The position numbers were made by a program, and so were the translations under genes. This document shows positions 1-8,844 of a DNA stretch of 64,000 bases, piece after piece (within the stretch, counting starts at the first letter, position 1; each line of letters starts with the position of its first letter). Source of the stretch: Phycisphaera sp. (lineage in GTDB: Bacteria; Planctomycetota; Phycisphaerae; Phycisphaerales; UBA1924). The stretch lies in NCBI GenBank assembly GCA_020639255.1, contig JACKGZ010000002.1, forward strand, positions 310,001 through 374,000, given 5' to 3'. Under the pieces are notes generated by a model, which worked only from the letters and a program-made list of their open reading frames with translations, was not told the DNA's origin and did no database searches.

Positions 1-11
1 GTGGGTGAAGC

Positions 12-716
12 TCATCTCTGCACGGTTCTCTTGATCGCTTGCTCAAGCAGATCGAGAAACTCCGGGTCGTAGCGGTTTCCAACCGCTCTGACATTCCAGA
101 GACCCGAGGACGAAACAACGGCGTTGGTGGCGTGCTGGCCGAGCCAGTCCGCGCTTGACGGCTCGTAAGCAGAGCCTGCGTAAGTCTGGGAGAGCAGCGC
201 GATGCTGTGACGTTCAATTTGGGCGCGGATGCTGTGCTTGGAGGGTTCGTCGTCGGCTTCGATCCAGAGCATGGGCATGGCTCGGATGTACTCTGAAACC
301 GCGCGTTCGATTGGCAATTCTGCTTCACGGATCGGTTTAGGTGCATTTGAGCCCTGACCCCATGCCGAGCCGGTCGGCGGAAGAATTCTGCCGGCGTTGA
401 GGAGGGCGGAGCCGACATGTCGCCTGAAGATAGAGCCCCGGTGGTTGCCGCCGCCGGTCTTCGAGGCGCCTTTGTGTTGGGAGAGACGTTGCCAGAGCGT
501 GGCTTTGGACCCATCAGACACAGCGTGCGTGCCGACACGGACGACGCGTAACTCGCCGGTGGGGCGGGTCTCGCCGGGTTCGAAAAAGAAATAGACACCG
601 CGGCTTGGCCATCCGGAATTGTGATTGCAATCGGCGAGCATTCGAGAGCCCGTTGCATTGTGTAATTGTTGAAGCAGCAGGTAGAAACGGTTCAGATGTT
701 CTTGTGTGGGATCCAT
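12..716 (-). CDS. GIY-YIG-like superfamily protein, function unknown
   Basis: A 234-residue protein resembling a family of stand-alone GIY-YIG-like proteins found scattered in bacterial genomes. Visible motifs are GVYFFFEPGE (about 40-49), VRVGTHA (59-65), LWQRLSQH (74-81) and NHRGSIFRRHVG (91-102), which match the GIY, YIG-equivalent and arginine-containing segments of the fold. There is no recognisable DNA-binding domain and no signal peptide. The frame also allows a TTG start at 776, but the ATG at 716 begins right before the conserved part and was preferred. It is separated from the next gene and seems monocistronic. The family may be a nuclease, but activity has not been shown from sequence; the assignment is by motif memory only. 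Confidence 0.6.
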   Translation of the reverse strand: MDPTQEHLNRFYLLLQQLHNATGSRMLADCNHNSGWPSRGVYFFFEPGETRPTGELRVVRVGTHAVSDGSKATLWQRLSQHKGASKTGGGNHRGSIFRRHVGSALLNAGRILPPTGSAWGQGSNAPKPIREAELPIERAVSEYIRAMPMLWIEADDEPSKHSIRAQIERHSIALLSQTYAGSAYEPSSADWLGQHATNAVVSSSGLWNVRAVGNRYDPEFLDLLEQAIKRTVQR

Positions 717-823
717 ATACGGTTCGCCCTTGCGGAAATAAGCGTCAGATTTACAAGATTCTGACCAAAGATGCAAAGCAATATGTGGAGTTGCGAAATC
801 GCGTGTAAATGTGATAGGGAAAT

Positions 824-1252
824 TCAGCTGAAAATGGGTGATGGGTAGCGTCCGCCCCTGATACCGAGGCGTGCCAGGAGCCCAGTGCGAGCGTAGAGGA
901 GCTTGGCACTCGATTCGGTTATGCGCAGAGTGGCGCTCAGGATAGTTTCGTGGGCGCTTGCGATCTCGACGTGCGTGTAGGGCTCGGCGTCGACGAAGGT
1001 CACGCGGGGCGCGGTGAGCTCGATCGGGTGCGAGCGGTTCGTCGCTGGGTCGACGAATTCCGCAGTGGGTGTGGTGTCTCCCTCGAAGGCGATGCGCAGC
1101 TCGACGGGCTTCTTTGACTTTGCGTCAAGGCCGAGTTCCGGTTGGGCATCGATTACCGCCCGGCGCTCCACGAGCCAGGTCACGACGGCGGCACGCAGGG
1201 GCTGTGCTTGCGTCTTCTGCGGCTGCGAGGTTGTGGATCGGATCGTGGTCAT
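824..1252 (-). CDS. hypothetical protein, cotranscribed with GbsR-type regulator
   Basis: A 142-residue protein that I do not recognise. It has no signal peptide, membrane segment or cysteine motif; it looks like a small mixed alpha/beta soluble protein with the segment TWLVERRAVIDAQPELG near residue 25. Its ATG overlaps the TGA of the upstream MarR/GbsR-type regulator by four bases (ATGA), so the two are translationally coupled and probably act together. Codon use is typical of the neighbourhood, which supports a real gene. Confidence 0.6.
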   Translation of the reverse strand: MTTIRSTTSQPQKTQAQPLRAAVVTWLVERRAVIDAQPELGLDAKSKKPVELRIAFEGDTTPTAEFVDPATNRSHPIELTAPRVTFVDAEPYTHVEIASAHETILSATLRITESSAKLLYARTGLLARLGIRGGRYPSPIFS

Positions 1253-1806
1253 TTGTCGAGCTTCGTGAGGAGCTTGGCGGCCAGTTCGAGGCCCGAGCCC
1301 GAGGGGCTGACGAAACGCTGGCTCAGCTTCTCCATGACTTTCAGGAAGCTGAGCATCTCTTCGAGGCGTTTCTGGTTGGCGAGCAGTTCCTTCTGGGCCT
1401 GGCCCGTGGCGTCGTCGGGCGCGGGCGAGGCGTCGCGGATCTCGTAGAGCGTGGCGAGCAGCGGCTCGACCTCGCGCTTGATGCGCTCGCGGACGATGGA
1501 GCGGAACATGGACCAGACGTCCTGGTCGGCCTCGAAGTACTCCTTGCGGTCGCCACGCTTGTGCGTGCGGCTGATGATGCCCCAGTCGAGCAGGGCCCGG
1601 ATGGACATCGAGGCGTTGCCGCGGGAGATCTGGAGGCGGTCCATGATCTCGTCGGTGTTCATGGGGCGACCCGTGATGTAGAGCAGGGCGTGGGCCTCGG
1701 CCATGGTCCGGCTGATGCCCCAGGCGCCGGCCATCTGACCCCAGGAGGCGATGAACCGGTCCTGAGCTTCGATGAGCTGGTCGTGCTGGTCGGCGGGCTT
1801 GGCCAT
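1249..1806 (-). CDS. GbsR/MarR-family transcriptional regulator
   Basis: A 185-residue winged-helix DNA-binding protein. The first 95 residues hold the MarR-like wHTH, with recognition helix region ISRGNASMSIRALLDWGI and the wing around KRGDRKEYFEAD. The C-terminal half is a long helical dimerisation region. This architecture matches the GbsR branch (PadR/MarR-like), whose members regulate small stress- or osmoprotectant-related operons; the local target is unknown and could be the coupled downstream gene. Starts with ATG at 1806, only about 95 bases from the prenyltransferase end, and overlaps the next gene by 4 bases. Confidence 0.8.
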   Translation of the reverse strand: MAKPADQHDQLIEAQDRFIASWGQMAGAWGISRTMAEAHALLYITGRPMNTDEIMDRLQISRGNASMSIRALLDWGIISRTHKRGDRKEYFEADQDVWSMFRSIVRERIKREVEPLLATLYEIRDASPAPDDATGQAQKELLANQKRLEEMLSFLKVMEKLSQRFVSPSGSGLELAAKLLTKLDK

Positions 1807-1901
1807 TACGGGATTATCCGGCTCGACTGGCGGGCGGTCGAGCGTTTCTTTCAGAAATTTTTGAAATCGATGCCTCGCTTGGGTGGGTCTGAGTGCCAGT
1901 T

Positions 1902-2813
1902 TCAGGCGAAGAGGTCGATGAGCCCGGCGAGTCCGAGTGTGACGCTGGCGATGCCGTTGAGGGTGAAGAAGGCCATGTCGAGGCCGGCCTTGCCGCGCTG
2001 GGCGAGGACCGAGTGCTCGGCGACGAGCAGCCCCGCCACGGGCGAAAGGCCCGCGAAGAGGAAGATGCCCCCGAGCCTGGGCTCAGCGAGCCAGGCGAGC
2101 GTGAGCGATGTGAACGCGAGCAGGTGACAGATGCGGCTCACCCAGATCGCCCGTTTCCAGCCGAGGGCTGCCGGGACGGAGTGCAGGCCCTCGCTACGGT
2201 CGAAGTCGAGATCCTGGAGCGCGTAGATGATGTCGAAGCCCGCGACCCAGAGCAGGACGAACCCCGCGATGAGCCAGATCGTGGGCCCGGCGAGGTAGGC
2301 CGGGTCGATCGCGATGACCGCGGCGACGGGGCTGAGCGCGAGGGCCGCCCCGAGGAAAGCGTGGCAGAGCGCTGTGAAGCGTTTGGTGAAGCTGTAGAGC
2401 GCGATGAACCCGAGCACGGGCACGCACAGGATCGCGGGCCAGGGGTTGCCGGTGAGCGGCCAGAAGAGGAACGCGAACGCGCAGAAGAGGGCAGCCGAGG
2501 CGAGGGCGATGGTGCGCCCGTCGCGGGTGGAGAGGTCGCCGTTGGCCATGGCGCGGCGTTTGGTGCGTGGGTTCCTGGCGTCGATGCGCGCGTCGGCGAG
2601 GCGGTTAACAAGCATCGCCCACGTCCGGGCGGCGACCATGCACAGGACGATCAGGACAAGTTGGAGCGCCAGGTGCGAGGGCGACTCGGAGAAATCGGCG
2701 GCGAGGGCCGCGCCCAGGATTGCGAACGGGAGCGCAAAGACGGAGTGCGCGAGCTTGATGTCGCGGGCGGCGAGTGCGAGGCGGGATGGCGCAGTTTGGG
2801 CGCGCGTAGTCAT
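1902..2813 (-). CDS. ubiA: UbiA-family prenyltransferase (4-hydroxybenzoate/MqnP type)
   Basis: An integral membrane aromatic prenyltransferase of 303 residues with about eight hydrophobic helices. Both Asp-rich magnesium-diphosphate motifs are present: N70-RLA-D74-ARI-D78 followed by the basic RNPRTKRRA stretch, and D201-L-D203-F-D205 in YALQDLDFDRSEGLHSVP. The family attaches an isoprenoid chain to an aromatic acid in ubiquinone or, as MqnP, menaquinone synthesis; for a planctomycete the futalosine menaquinone route is the more likely context, but this is inference. Length and motif spacing are normal for the family. Start ATG at 2813. Confidence 0.85.
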   Translation of the reverse strand: MTTRAQTAPSRLALAARDIKLAHSVFALPFAILGAALAADFSESPSHLALQLVLIVLCMVAARTWAMLVNRLADARIDARNPRTKRRAMANGDLSTRDGRTIALASAALFCAFAFLFWPLTGNPWPAILCVPVLGFIALYSFTKRFTALCHAFLGAALALSPVAAVIAIDPAYLAGPTIWLIAGFVLLWVAGFDIIYALQDLDFDRSEGLHSVPAALGWKRAIWVSRICHLLAFTSLTLAWLAEPRLGGIFLFAGLSPVAGLLVAEHSVLAQRGKAGLDMAFFTLNGIASVTLGLAGLIDLFA

Positions 2814-2891
2814 TGCAAAGGTTAGGTAGCGATGAGGGGAGAGTAGATGGGCGGCGGGACGCCGCCCCCCCCGAGAGATAGAGCCGAGGTC

Positions 2892-4820
2892 TTAGCAGCC
2901 TAGGTTGTACGCCTGCACCCATGCTGAGAAGTCTGCTGGTTCGAGTGTGCCGTTGTTGTTGACGTCGGCGCGCATGTCGCCGTTCTGGTAGTTGGTGAGC
3001 CAGGCGAGGAAGTCGTCGGTGGTGAGGACGTTGTCGCCGTCCTGGTCGGCGGGGCAGACGAACTCGGTGCCGAGGAATCGCAGGGCGAACTTGGTCAGCG
3101 TGTGCGTGTCCATCTCGGCGAGGTCGGCGACGTTGAGTGTCCACGTGCCGGCGGCCTGCTCGCCCCAGCAGCGGACGGAGTGGAAGGTGTGGTCCATCTC
3201 GTCGGTGGAGTTGTTGTGCTGGGTGTGCAGGATCGAGGCGGTGCCGTCGGGGCTGGTGAGCGTGATCTGGAGGTCGCCTATGTAGGTGCCGTTGATCGCA
3301 ATGTCGGCGATGACGTGTTCGATGACGATGTTGTCGTGGACGACGAAGGGGATGTCGATACCGGCTGGGTCGTTGTCGGGGATTGCGATCGATTGCTCGA
3401 TCACGCCCGCGTCGAGTGCGACCTGCGGCGCGACGGGGGACCAATTCAGGGCGGCATTGATCATGCGGACCGCGTCGAGCTGACCGAAGCCGTAGTTGTG
3501 GTTGATCGGGATGCCAGCGCCGTTGGTGGTCCAGTCGCTGTCGGATTCGTCGACGGGCTCTGCGGCCTCGACGATGAGGTGCTGCACGTCACGCCAGGTG
3601 AGTTCGGGGTTGGCTTCGAGACAGAGGGCGATGAGGCCCGAGGCGAGCGGCGCCGCAGCGCTGGTGCCGCCGAAGTTAAAGGTGTAAGGCGTGGTTGAGG
3701 AATTGCTGGTGGTGACGATCGAGCGTCCCGAGCCGTCGGAGTACGTGACGGCGAAGAGCGACGAGCCGCGTTCGGAGTAGTTTGCACGTAGGGCTTGGTG
3801 GGTGATGGCGCCGATGGCGATGGTGTAGGGGCTGGATGCGTAGGGGTCGTAGTCGACACGGTCGGCAGCCCCGCCGTTGCCGGCGGCCCAGACGAAGACG
3901 GTGCCCTTGCCATCGCGTCCGGTGGTGGCTGCGGTGATGAGCGCGTCGTTCTCGATGTCGCTGATGCTGCGGAGCAGCCCGCTGTCGGACGGGCCCCATG
4001 AGTTGTTCTTGATGTCGGCGATATCGTTGCGTCTTTCGAAGGCGGCCGCGTTGACGACGGGGTCACCCGGGCCTGAGTAGTAGAGGCTGCCGTAGTCCGC
4101 GCCGTGCGCGATGCCGGCCGAGCCCTGCATGTTGTCGCCGATTGCGACGGCGATGCCCGCGACGCCCGTGCCGTGGAACGAGGACGGGCCGCTCTGCGTG
4201 AGGTCGGCGTTGCGTTTGCCGGCCATATCGGGGTGGAAGCCGTAGACACCCGAGTCGATCACGCCGATCGTGATGCCTGCGCCGGTGTAGCCCATTTTCC
4301 ACGCGGTCTCGGCGTTGACGTCGTGACCTTCTGAGTCTTCATTGAAGAGGTGCCAGGCAAGCGGGTAGAACTCGTCGTTGAGGCTGTTGCGTGGGCCGAG
4401 TTTGGCGCGCGCCTCGACCGAGGCGCTCGTGACACCGGGCATGTTCGCGATGGCGATCGCGAGTTCGTTCGCGGCCGTGATCGAGCCGGCGTCGATCGCG
4501 ACGAAGCCCGCCGGCGCGGGCGTGAGGGTGTAGCCCGCCTCAGACAGGGCTCGTTGCGCGTCGGCGTTCGCTTTGACGAAGACGCGGCTTGTGACTGTGA
4601 TAGGTTCGGACGTCGCACCGGGCTTGCCGGGCGAACGGTCGTGGACGGTTGCGATCGATTCGCGAGCCGACGGGTCGGCGATGCGGAGCTTTATGGCACC
4701 AAGCGAAGAGCGGACTGTCGCGACTGTTTCGGTCGTCGGCGGTGGTGCGACCTGCTGGCCGGACGCCGAGCCGGCGAGCATCACGAGGAGCAGGCAGGGC
4801 AGCGGTCGGCGCAGGGGCAT
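2892..4820 (-). CDS. secreted subtilisin-like serine protease with P domain and dockerin-like C-terminus
   Basis: A 642-residue exported S8 protease. The preferred ATG at 4820 has GGAGAG six bases upstream; an ATG two codons earlier abuts that ribosome site. Order: signal peptide (about 1-20, ending near ASGQ), an inhibitor-like propeptide, then the catalytic domain with Asp189 (GVIDSGVYG), His216 (SSFHGTGVAG), oxyanion Asn315 (AAGNGG) and Ser387 (GTSAAAP). A proprotein-convertase-type P domain follows (about 480-590), then two dockerin-like repeats ending in PADFSAWVQAYNLGC. The triad is intact, so it should be active outside the cytoplasm, with the terminal module likely mediating anchoring or Ca2+ binding. 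It shares that terminal signature with the two metzincins further along. Confidence 0.88.
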   Translation of the reverse strand: MPLRRPLPCLLLVMLAGSASGQQVAPPPTTETVATVRSSLGAIKLRIADPSARESIATVHDRSPGKPGATSEPITVTSRVFVKANADAQRALSEAGYTLTPAPAGFVAIDAGSITAANELAIAIANMPGVTSASVEARAKLGPRNSLNDEFYPLAWHLFNEDSEGHDVNAETAWKMGYTGAGITIGVIDSGVYGFHPDMAGKRNADLTQSGPSSFHGTGVAGIAVAIGDNMQGSAGIAHGADYGSLYYSGPGDPVVNAAAFERRNDIADIKNNSWGPSDSGLLRSISDIENDALITAATTGRDGKGTVFVWAAGNGGAADRVDYDPYASSPYTIAIGAITHQALRANYSERGSSLFAVTYSDGSGRSIVTTSNSSTTPYTFNFGGTSAAAPLASGLIALCLEANPELTWRDVQHLIVEAAEPVDESDSDWTTNGAGIPINHNYGFGQLDAVRMINAALNWSPVAPQVALDAGVIEQSIAIPDNDPAGIDIPFVVHDNIVIEHVIADIAINGTYIGDLQITLTSPDGTASILHTQHNNSTDEMDHTFHSVRCWGEQAAGTWTLNVADLAEMDTHTLTKFALRFLGTEFVCPADQDGDNVLTTDDFLAWLTNYQNGDMRADVNNNGTLEPADFSAWVQAYNLGC

Positions 4821-4965
4821 GAACATCTCTCCGGCTGGTGCGGTATGCGGGCAGGCCCGAGCGGGCGGATGTGCCCGGGGCCGATGGTCTGTACGCTTAA
4901 GTGTGCCCCCAAGTTGCCGCGCTGGCCAGCGCTTCGTCGGGATCGGGGTTTGCGGAGCTGAGAAC

Positions 4966-6444
4966 GTGGGCAATCTGACGGATATCGAGCGTTTGGAGGG
5001 TCTGATCAGTGCTGGAAGGCCGCTTGTCACGATCCAGACGTACGAGGAGGACCAGGCACTCGACGTGGTCCGGCAGGTCGCCCTCGGCGAGCGTGGGCTC
5101 GCGGTCTGGACCGTGCTCAGCGGCGTCTACGACGGGCTCATCGATCGGCCCGTGCCCGTTGACAACACGACCAATCCGGCGGCGGCGCTTTATCACTTGG
5201 GTTATCAGAACCAGTCGTCGATTGTGTGCCTGATCGATATGGCGGCCCATCTCGACGAGCCGGCGGCGGTGCGCGGGTTGCGCGATTTGGTTGCCGCGAT
5301 GGAGCGGCGCGGCGGCACCGTTGTCATGATCGACCACGCCGAGAAGCTGCCGGGTGTTGTGACAGCGCACGCGTCGCGACTGGATCTCTCGCTGCCGGGC
5401 GAAGAGGAGCTCGAACAGATCGTGAAGGAGACGGTCCGTCGATTGCACGTGATGAGAGCTTTCGAGATCGACCTGACGAAGAAGCAGCTGAATGCGATCA
5501 TCGCCAACCTGCGAGGGCTGACGCGTCGGCAGGCGGCACAGGTCGTGGCAGACATCGTGCGAGACGACGACAAGCTCAATGAACGCGACATCGACCGCGT
5601 CGTGCAGCTCAAACGCGAGATGGTGCAGTCCGACGGCATGCTCGAGTTCACCGCGGCGCCGGCGAGCCTAGACGAGATCGGCGGCATGGACCGCCTGAAA
5701 CGCTGGCTCAGGGTGCGCGAGCACGCGCTCGAGTCCTCGGGAGATCAGCCCAGGGGCGTGCTGCTGCTGGGTGTGCAGGGCGGGGGCAAGAGCCTGTGCG
5801 CCAAGGCGATCGCGACGGCTTGGAAGCGCCCGCTGCTGCGCATGGACGTGGGGGCGCTCTATGACAAGTACATCGGCGAGAGCGAACACCGCCTGCGCCA
5901 GACGCTGCGCCAGGCCGAGCTGATGGCCCCGATCGTGCTCTGGATCGACGAGATCGAGAAGGCCTTTGCGGGCAGCGCGAGCCAGGCGACCGACGGTGGG
6001 TTGAGCCGGCGCATGTTCGGTGCGCTGCTCACATGGATGCAGGAACACCGCGAGCCGGTATTCGTCGTCGCGACCGCCAACGACATCGAGGCGCTCCCGC
6101 CCGAGCTCCTGCGCAAAGGGCGGTTCGACGAGATCTTCTTCGTGGATCTCCCGAGTGAGCGGGCACGGCGGGCGATCTTTGAGATCCATCTCAGAAGGCG
6201 CGGCATGGACCCGGCAGCGTTCGATCTGGACGAACTGGTCGAGGCGAGCGACGGCTTCAGCGGCGCGGAGATCGAGCAGGCGGTCATCTCGGCCGGTCAC
6301 GAAGCGGGCGCGTCGGGCAGGCAGGTGGATACGGGTTCGCTTGTGAAGCAGATCGCGGAGTCGCCGCCGCTCAGCGTGACGATGGCCGAGCGGATGATGG
6401 CGCTGCGCGCATGGGCGTCGGGGCGTTGTGTGCCGGCGGAGTAG
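4966..6444 (+). CDS. Ycf46-like AAA+ ATPase
   Basis: A 492-residue protein with GTG start at 4966, preceded by GGAG eight bases upstream; the open frame continues upstream across the divergent subtilase but without coding character. Residues 1-220 match the Ycf46-type N-terminal domain (opening with a segment like LVTIQTYEEDQALDVVRQV). The AAA+ module follows: Walker A GVQGGGKS (269-276), Walker B IVLWIDE (323-329), sensor-1 Asn372 in ATANDIEALP, and the arginine-finger region KGRFDEIFF (384-392). Ycf46 proteins are known from cyanobacteria and plastids, where a role in inorganic carbon/CO2 metabolism has been suggested. No protease domain follows, so it is not FtsH. Role here is unknown. Confidence 0.82.
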   Translation: MGNLTDIERLEGLISAGRPLVTIQTYEEDQALDVVRQVALGERGLAVWTVLSGVYDGLIDRPVPVDNTTNPAAALYHLGYQNQSSIVCLIDMAAHLDEPAAVRGLRDLVAAMERRGGTVVMIDHAEKLPGVVTAHASRLDLSLPGEEELEQIVKETVRRLHVMRAFEIDLTKKQLNAIIANLRGLTRRQAAQVVADIVRDDDKLNERDIDRVVQLKREMVQSDGMLEFTAAPASLDEIGGMDRLKRWLRVREHALESSGDQPRGVLLLGVQGGGKSLCAKAIATAWKRPLLRMDVGALYDKYIGESEHRLRQTLRQAELMAPIVLWIDEIEKAFAGSASQATDGGLSRRMFGALLTWMQEHREPVFVVATANDIEALPPELLRKGRFDEIFFVDLPSERARRAIFEIHLRRRGMDPAAFDLDELVEASDGFSGAEIEQAVISAGHEAGASGRQVDTGSLVKQIAESPPLSVTMAERMMALRAWASGRCVPAE

Positions 6445-6455
6445 CTTGGTTTCAC

Positions 6456-8264
6456 TTACGGACAGTTCGCCCTGATGATCCCGTCGCCGTCGGCGAATGT
6501 GATGGGGTTGTCGTTGGTGAGAGCGACACCCGGAGGCGGCGGGCAGTTTGAGCCGCCCGCGATCGTGAATCGGTAGGTGTCGTCGTCGTACTCGCTGACG
6601 AATCGGACGTCGGGCGTGCCGATGGCTCTGGCGGAGAGGAGCGTGCCGTCGACTGGGCGCATCCGCCACTGGCCCGCGGTGAAGCTCGCGCTGCCGTCAG
6701 CGTGAACGACGATCGTGCGGTCGCCGTACTCGCTCGTTGACGCCTCGACGTAGAAATCAGCCGAGCGGTCGGTCCAGGTCTGCGCGCCGGGCGCGAGGTG
6801 CTCGACGATCATCTCGGCACCGATGTCGGTGAAGACGGGCCCGAAGAACCGCGGTGCAACGGCGACGAGCAGCTCGTTCTGCGCGAGCGTGAGGGTGGCG
6901 TTGTGGTGAGGCCAGCTCTCGGTGGTGTGGAAGTTGAAGGGTGCGATGCCGACGGAACCGCCGCCGAAGTCGGCGAAGGGGATGTCGTAGAACTTGGATG
7001 CGCTGGTGACGACGCTGGGCGAACTCATGCCGATGCGGACGGTCGCGTTGGCAGGGAAGTCGGTGTCCTGTCCCTTGCCGATGATGATCTGCCCCGAGAG
7101 GCCCTGCTCGGCGCGGACGAGGATCTCGCCTGCCGGGAGGCCGGTGTTGGTGACGGGCATGGAGCCGACGATGATGCTGGAGCCCTCGGCGACGCTGCCG
7201 GCGATGTCGATCTCGGGGCCGGCGGATCGCTCATTACGGATAGCGTTGGTGAAGATCACATCGCCCTCGAGGTCACCCGCGATGGACAGGAAGCAGGGCG
7301 CGAGGCTCCAGCCGCCGAAGCTCGTGAGCGTGCGGGCGCGGAGGCTGCCCTCGTAGCCGCCCGTGCGCGTGGTCAGGCCCGCGAGATAGCCCGGGATCGA
7401 GGCATTCGCTTCGAGATCGATGTGGGCGTGGATCTCGTCGGCCTCGATCACCCGGATCGAGCCGGCGGTGATGATGTCGGCCAGTGCGCCGGGTCTGCCG
7501 ATGGAACCCGCGACGATGACATGATCGATGGCGATTTCTGTGAGCGGGGCCGTTGCCCAGATCGCGGGTCGGCCCACAGAGCCCATGTCGCCAGCGACAT
7601 CAACCGACGCGATGGATCCTTTGCGAGCGGTGAGCTGGCCGTTGAAATCGCCCCCGATCGTGACGGCTCCGATGCTGCCCGAGTACGCCGCGATCGAGCC
7701 GCGGGGCGTCACCGAGCCGTCGATATCGACGGCGCCGATGCCGGGCACGGGGCTTGCTTTGTCGCCCCAGTGGATGATGGGGGCGTCGAGATCGCCCGTG
7801 AGGTCGAGGCGGATGAGGCGGTGGACCTCAATGCCCGGGCCTGAGATGGTCTTGGCGAAGATCTGGGCGCGAGTGAGCTCGTTGGACTTGATGCCCGCGA
7901 GTGATCGGCAACCGAGCTGAGCGAGCGGGGCAGCCGTCGTCGGCTGGGGCTGGCTCGGCTTCCCGATTAGGAGTGTCGGCGACTGCCCGGGCTGGGTCCT
8001 GAGGGTGATGACCCCGATGTCGGTGGTTGTTGGAAAGTCGGAGTAGACGCGGATGGTGTCCGAATTCTGGATTTCGATGGTGAGGTCTGAGCCGGAGGGC
8101 AGACCGACCTGCCCGGCGGCTTTGTTCGGGAACCCCGGGAGGGCGTCCCAGCGGGCATTGGCCTGGTTGTAGACCTCGGCGTAAATGCCCTGAGCGAGGG
8201 CAGCGGGGGCCGAGCAGATGGCAGCAGCCATGAGGAGCGCGCGGGCGGGTCTTTGGATGTGCAT
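6456..8264 (-). CDS. secreted protein with glycine/serine-rich repetitive beta segments
   Basis: A 602-residue exported protein with a clear signal peptide (about 1-24, ending ALAQ). The central part (about 180-330) is a run of short segments such as GSIAAYSGSIGAVTIGGDF and GSIRVIEADEI with strongly alternating hydrophobic positions, as in beta-helix or bactofilin-like surface proteins. The C-terminus contains a PPPPGV segment and ends in RANCP. No catalytic motif was found. Similar architectures are common in large planctomycete secretomes. Function unknown; a surface or matrix role is inferred from the signal peptide and repeats only. Confidence 0.7.
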   Translation of the reverse strand: MHIQRPARALLMAAAICSAPAALAQGIYAEVYNQANARWDALPGFPNKAAGQVGLPSGSDLTIEIQNSDTIRVYSDFPTTTDIGVITLRTQPGQSPTLLIGKPSQPQPTTAAPLAQLGCRSLAGIKSNELTRAQIFAKTISGPGIEVHRLIRLDLTGDLDAPIIHWGDKASPVPGIGAVDIDGSVTPRGSIAAYSGSIGAVTIGGDFNGQLTARKGSIASVDVAGDMGSVGRPAIWATAPLTEIAIDHVIVAGSIGRPGALADIITAGSIRVIEADEIHAHIDLEANASIPGYLAGLTTRTGGYEGSLRARTLTSFGGWSLAPCFLSIAGDLEGDVIFTNAIRNERSAGPEIDIAGSVAEGSSIIVGSMPVTNTGLPAGEILVRAEQGLSGQIIIGKGQDTDFPANATVRIGMSSPSVVTSASKFYDIPFADFGGGSVGIAPFNFHTTESWPHHNATLTLAQNELLVAVAPRFFGPVFTDIGAEMIVEHLAPGAQTWTDRSADFYVEASTSEYGDRTIVVHADGSASFTAGQWRMRPVDGTLLSARAIGTPDVRFVSEYDDDTYRFTIAGGSNCPPPPGVALTNDNPITFADGDGIIRANCP

Positions 8265-8433
8265 ACGTGTCTCCGGTTTCCCGGAGCGTGCGCGAGGATC
8301 GCCGCCATGCCCGGCGAGACCCCGGGGAGAACAGGTCAGGTGCTCGGGGTGTGCGGTCTAGGCAAACTGGGGGATGGCCCGACGGGTGTATCCGGACGTG
8401 GTCGGAATGGCACCATGGCGGAGCGGTTGATCG

Positions 8434-8461
8434 TTGACCGCGAAGGGGCTTGGGCTAGGAT
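8434..8461 (+). promoter_or_regulatory. sigma-70 type promoter for the tRNA-Thr/tuf block
   Basis: TTGACC at 8434-8439 and TAGGAT at 8456-8461 are separated by 16 bases, close to the housekeeping consensus. The first base of tRNA-Thr lies 33 bases downstream, a suitable distance for a short 5' leader removed by RNase P. This is likely the main promoter for tRNA-Thr and tuf. Confidence 0.6.
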
Positions 8462-8494
8462 CGTTTCCTCAACCCGGCGGTGGGCCGGGGAGAG

Positions 8495-8566
8495 GCCGCT
8501 GTAGCTCAGTGGTAGAGCGCACCCTTGGTAAGGGTGAGGTCGTGGGTTCAAATCCCACCAGCGGCT
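8495..8566 (+). tRNA. tRNA-Thr (GGT anticodon)
   Basis: Full cloverleaf: 7-bp acceptor stem GCCGCTG/CAGCGGC, D arm GCTC/GAGC, anticodon stem CACCC/GGGTG with loop TTGGTAA (anticodon GGT), and T arm GTGGG-TTCAAAT-CCCAC. The discriminator base is T and the 3' CCA is not encoded. A tRNA-Thr just ahead of tuf is a common bacterial arrangement. Confidence 0.97.
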
Positions 8567-8844
8567 TTGTGGGTGTGGGTGGCGAGACGGTGGCGTTCTC
8601 GGCACCTATGCTCATTGACCGGCTTTTTGTGGGTCGGGTGGTGGCCCAAAGGGCTTGGCTTTCGGGCTGAGTCGGCGCGGGTCAATTCGTTTGTTGAGGT
8701 GCTCACGGTCGAGCGGCGGAAACGCCTGCCTCGCCCGCGGGCTGGTTCGGGTCGGTCGGAACCGGCTCAGAAGAAAGTCGTTCGCAGCGGCGGGCCCGTC
8801 AAGGTTTGAGGGTTCGGACTGCTCGGATTTGGAGGTTCAGGGCC

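Noticed and set aside
1069..2127. Long open frame on the plus strand opposite the GbsR and prenyltransferase genes
   Set aside because: High GC opens long antisense frames; its translation is Arg/Ala/Gly/Val-rich, has no domain and covers two well-supported genes.
4573..4965. N-terminal extension of the AAA+ ATPase
   Set aside because: It overlaps the divergent subtilase start, has no conserved residues, and GTG 4966 has a proper ribosome site.
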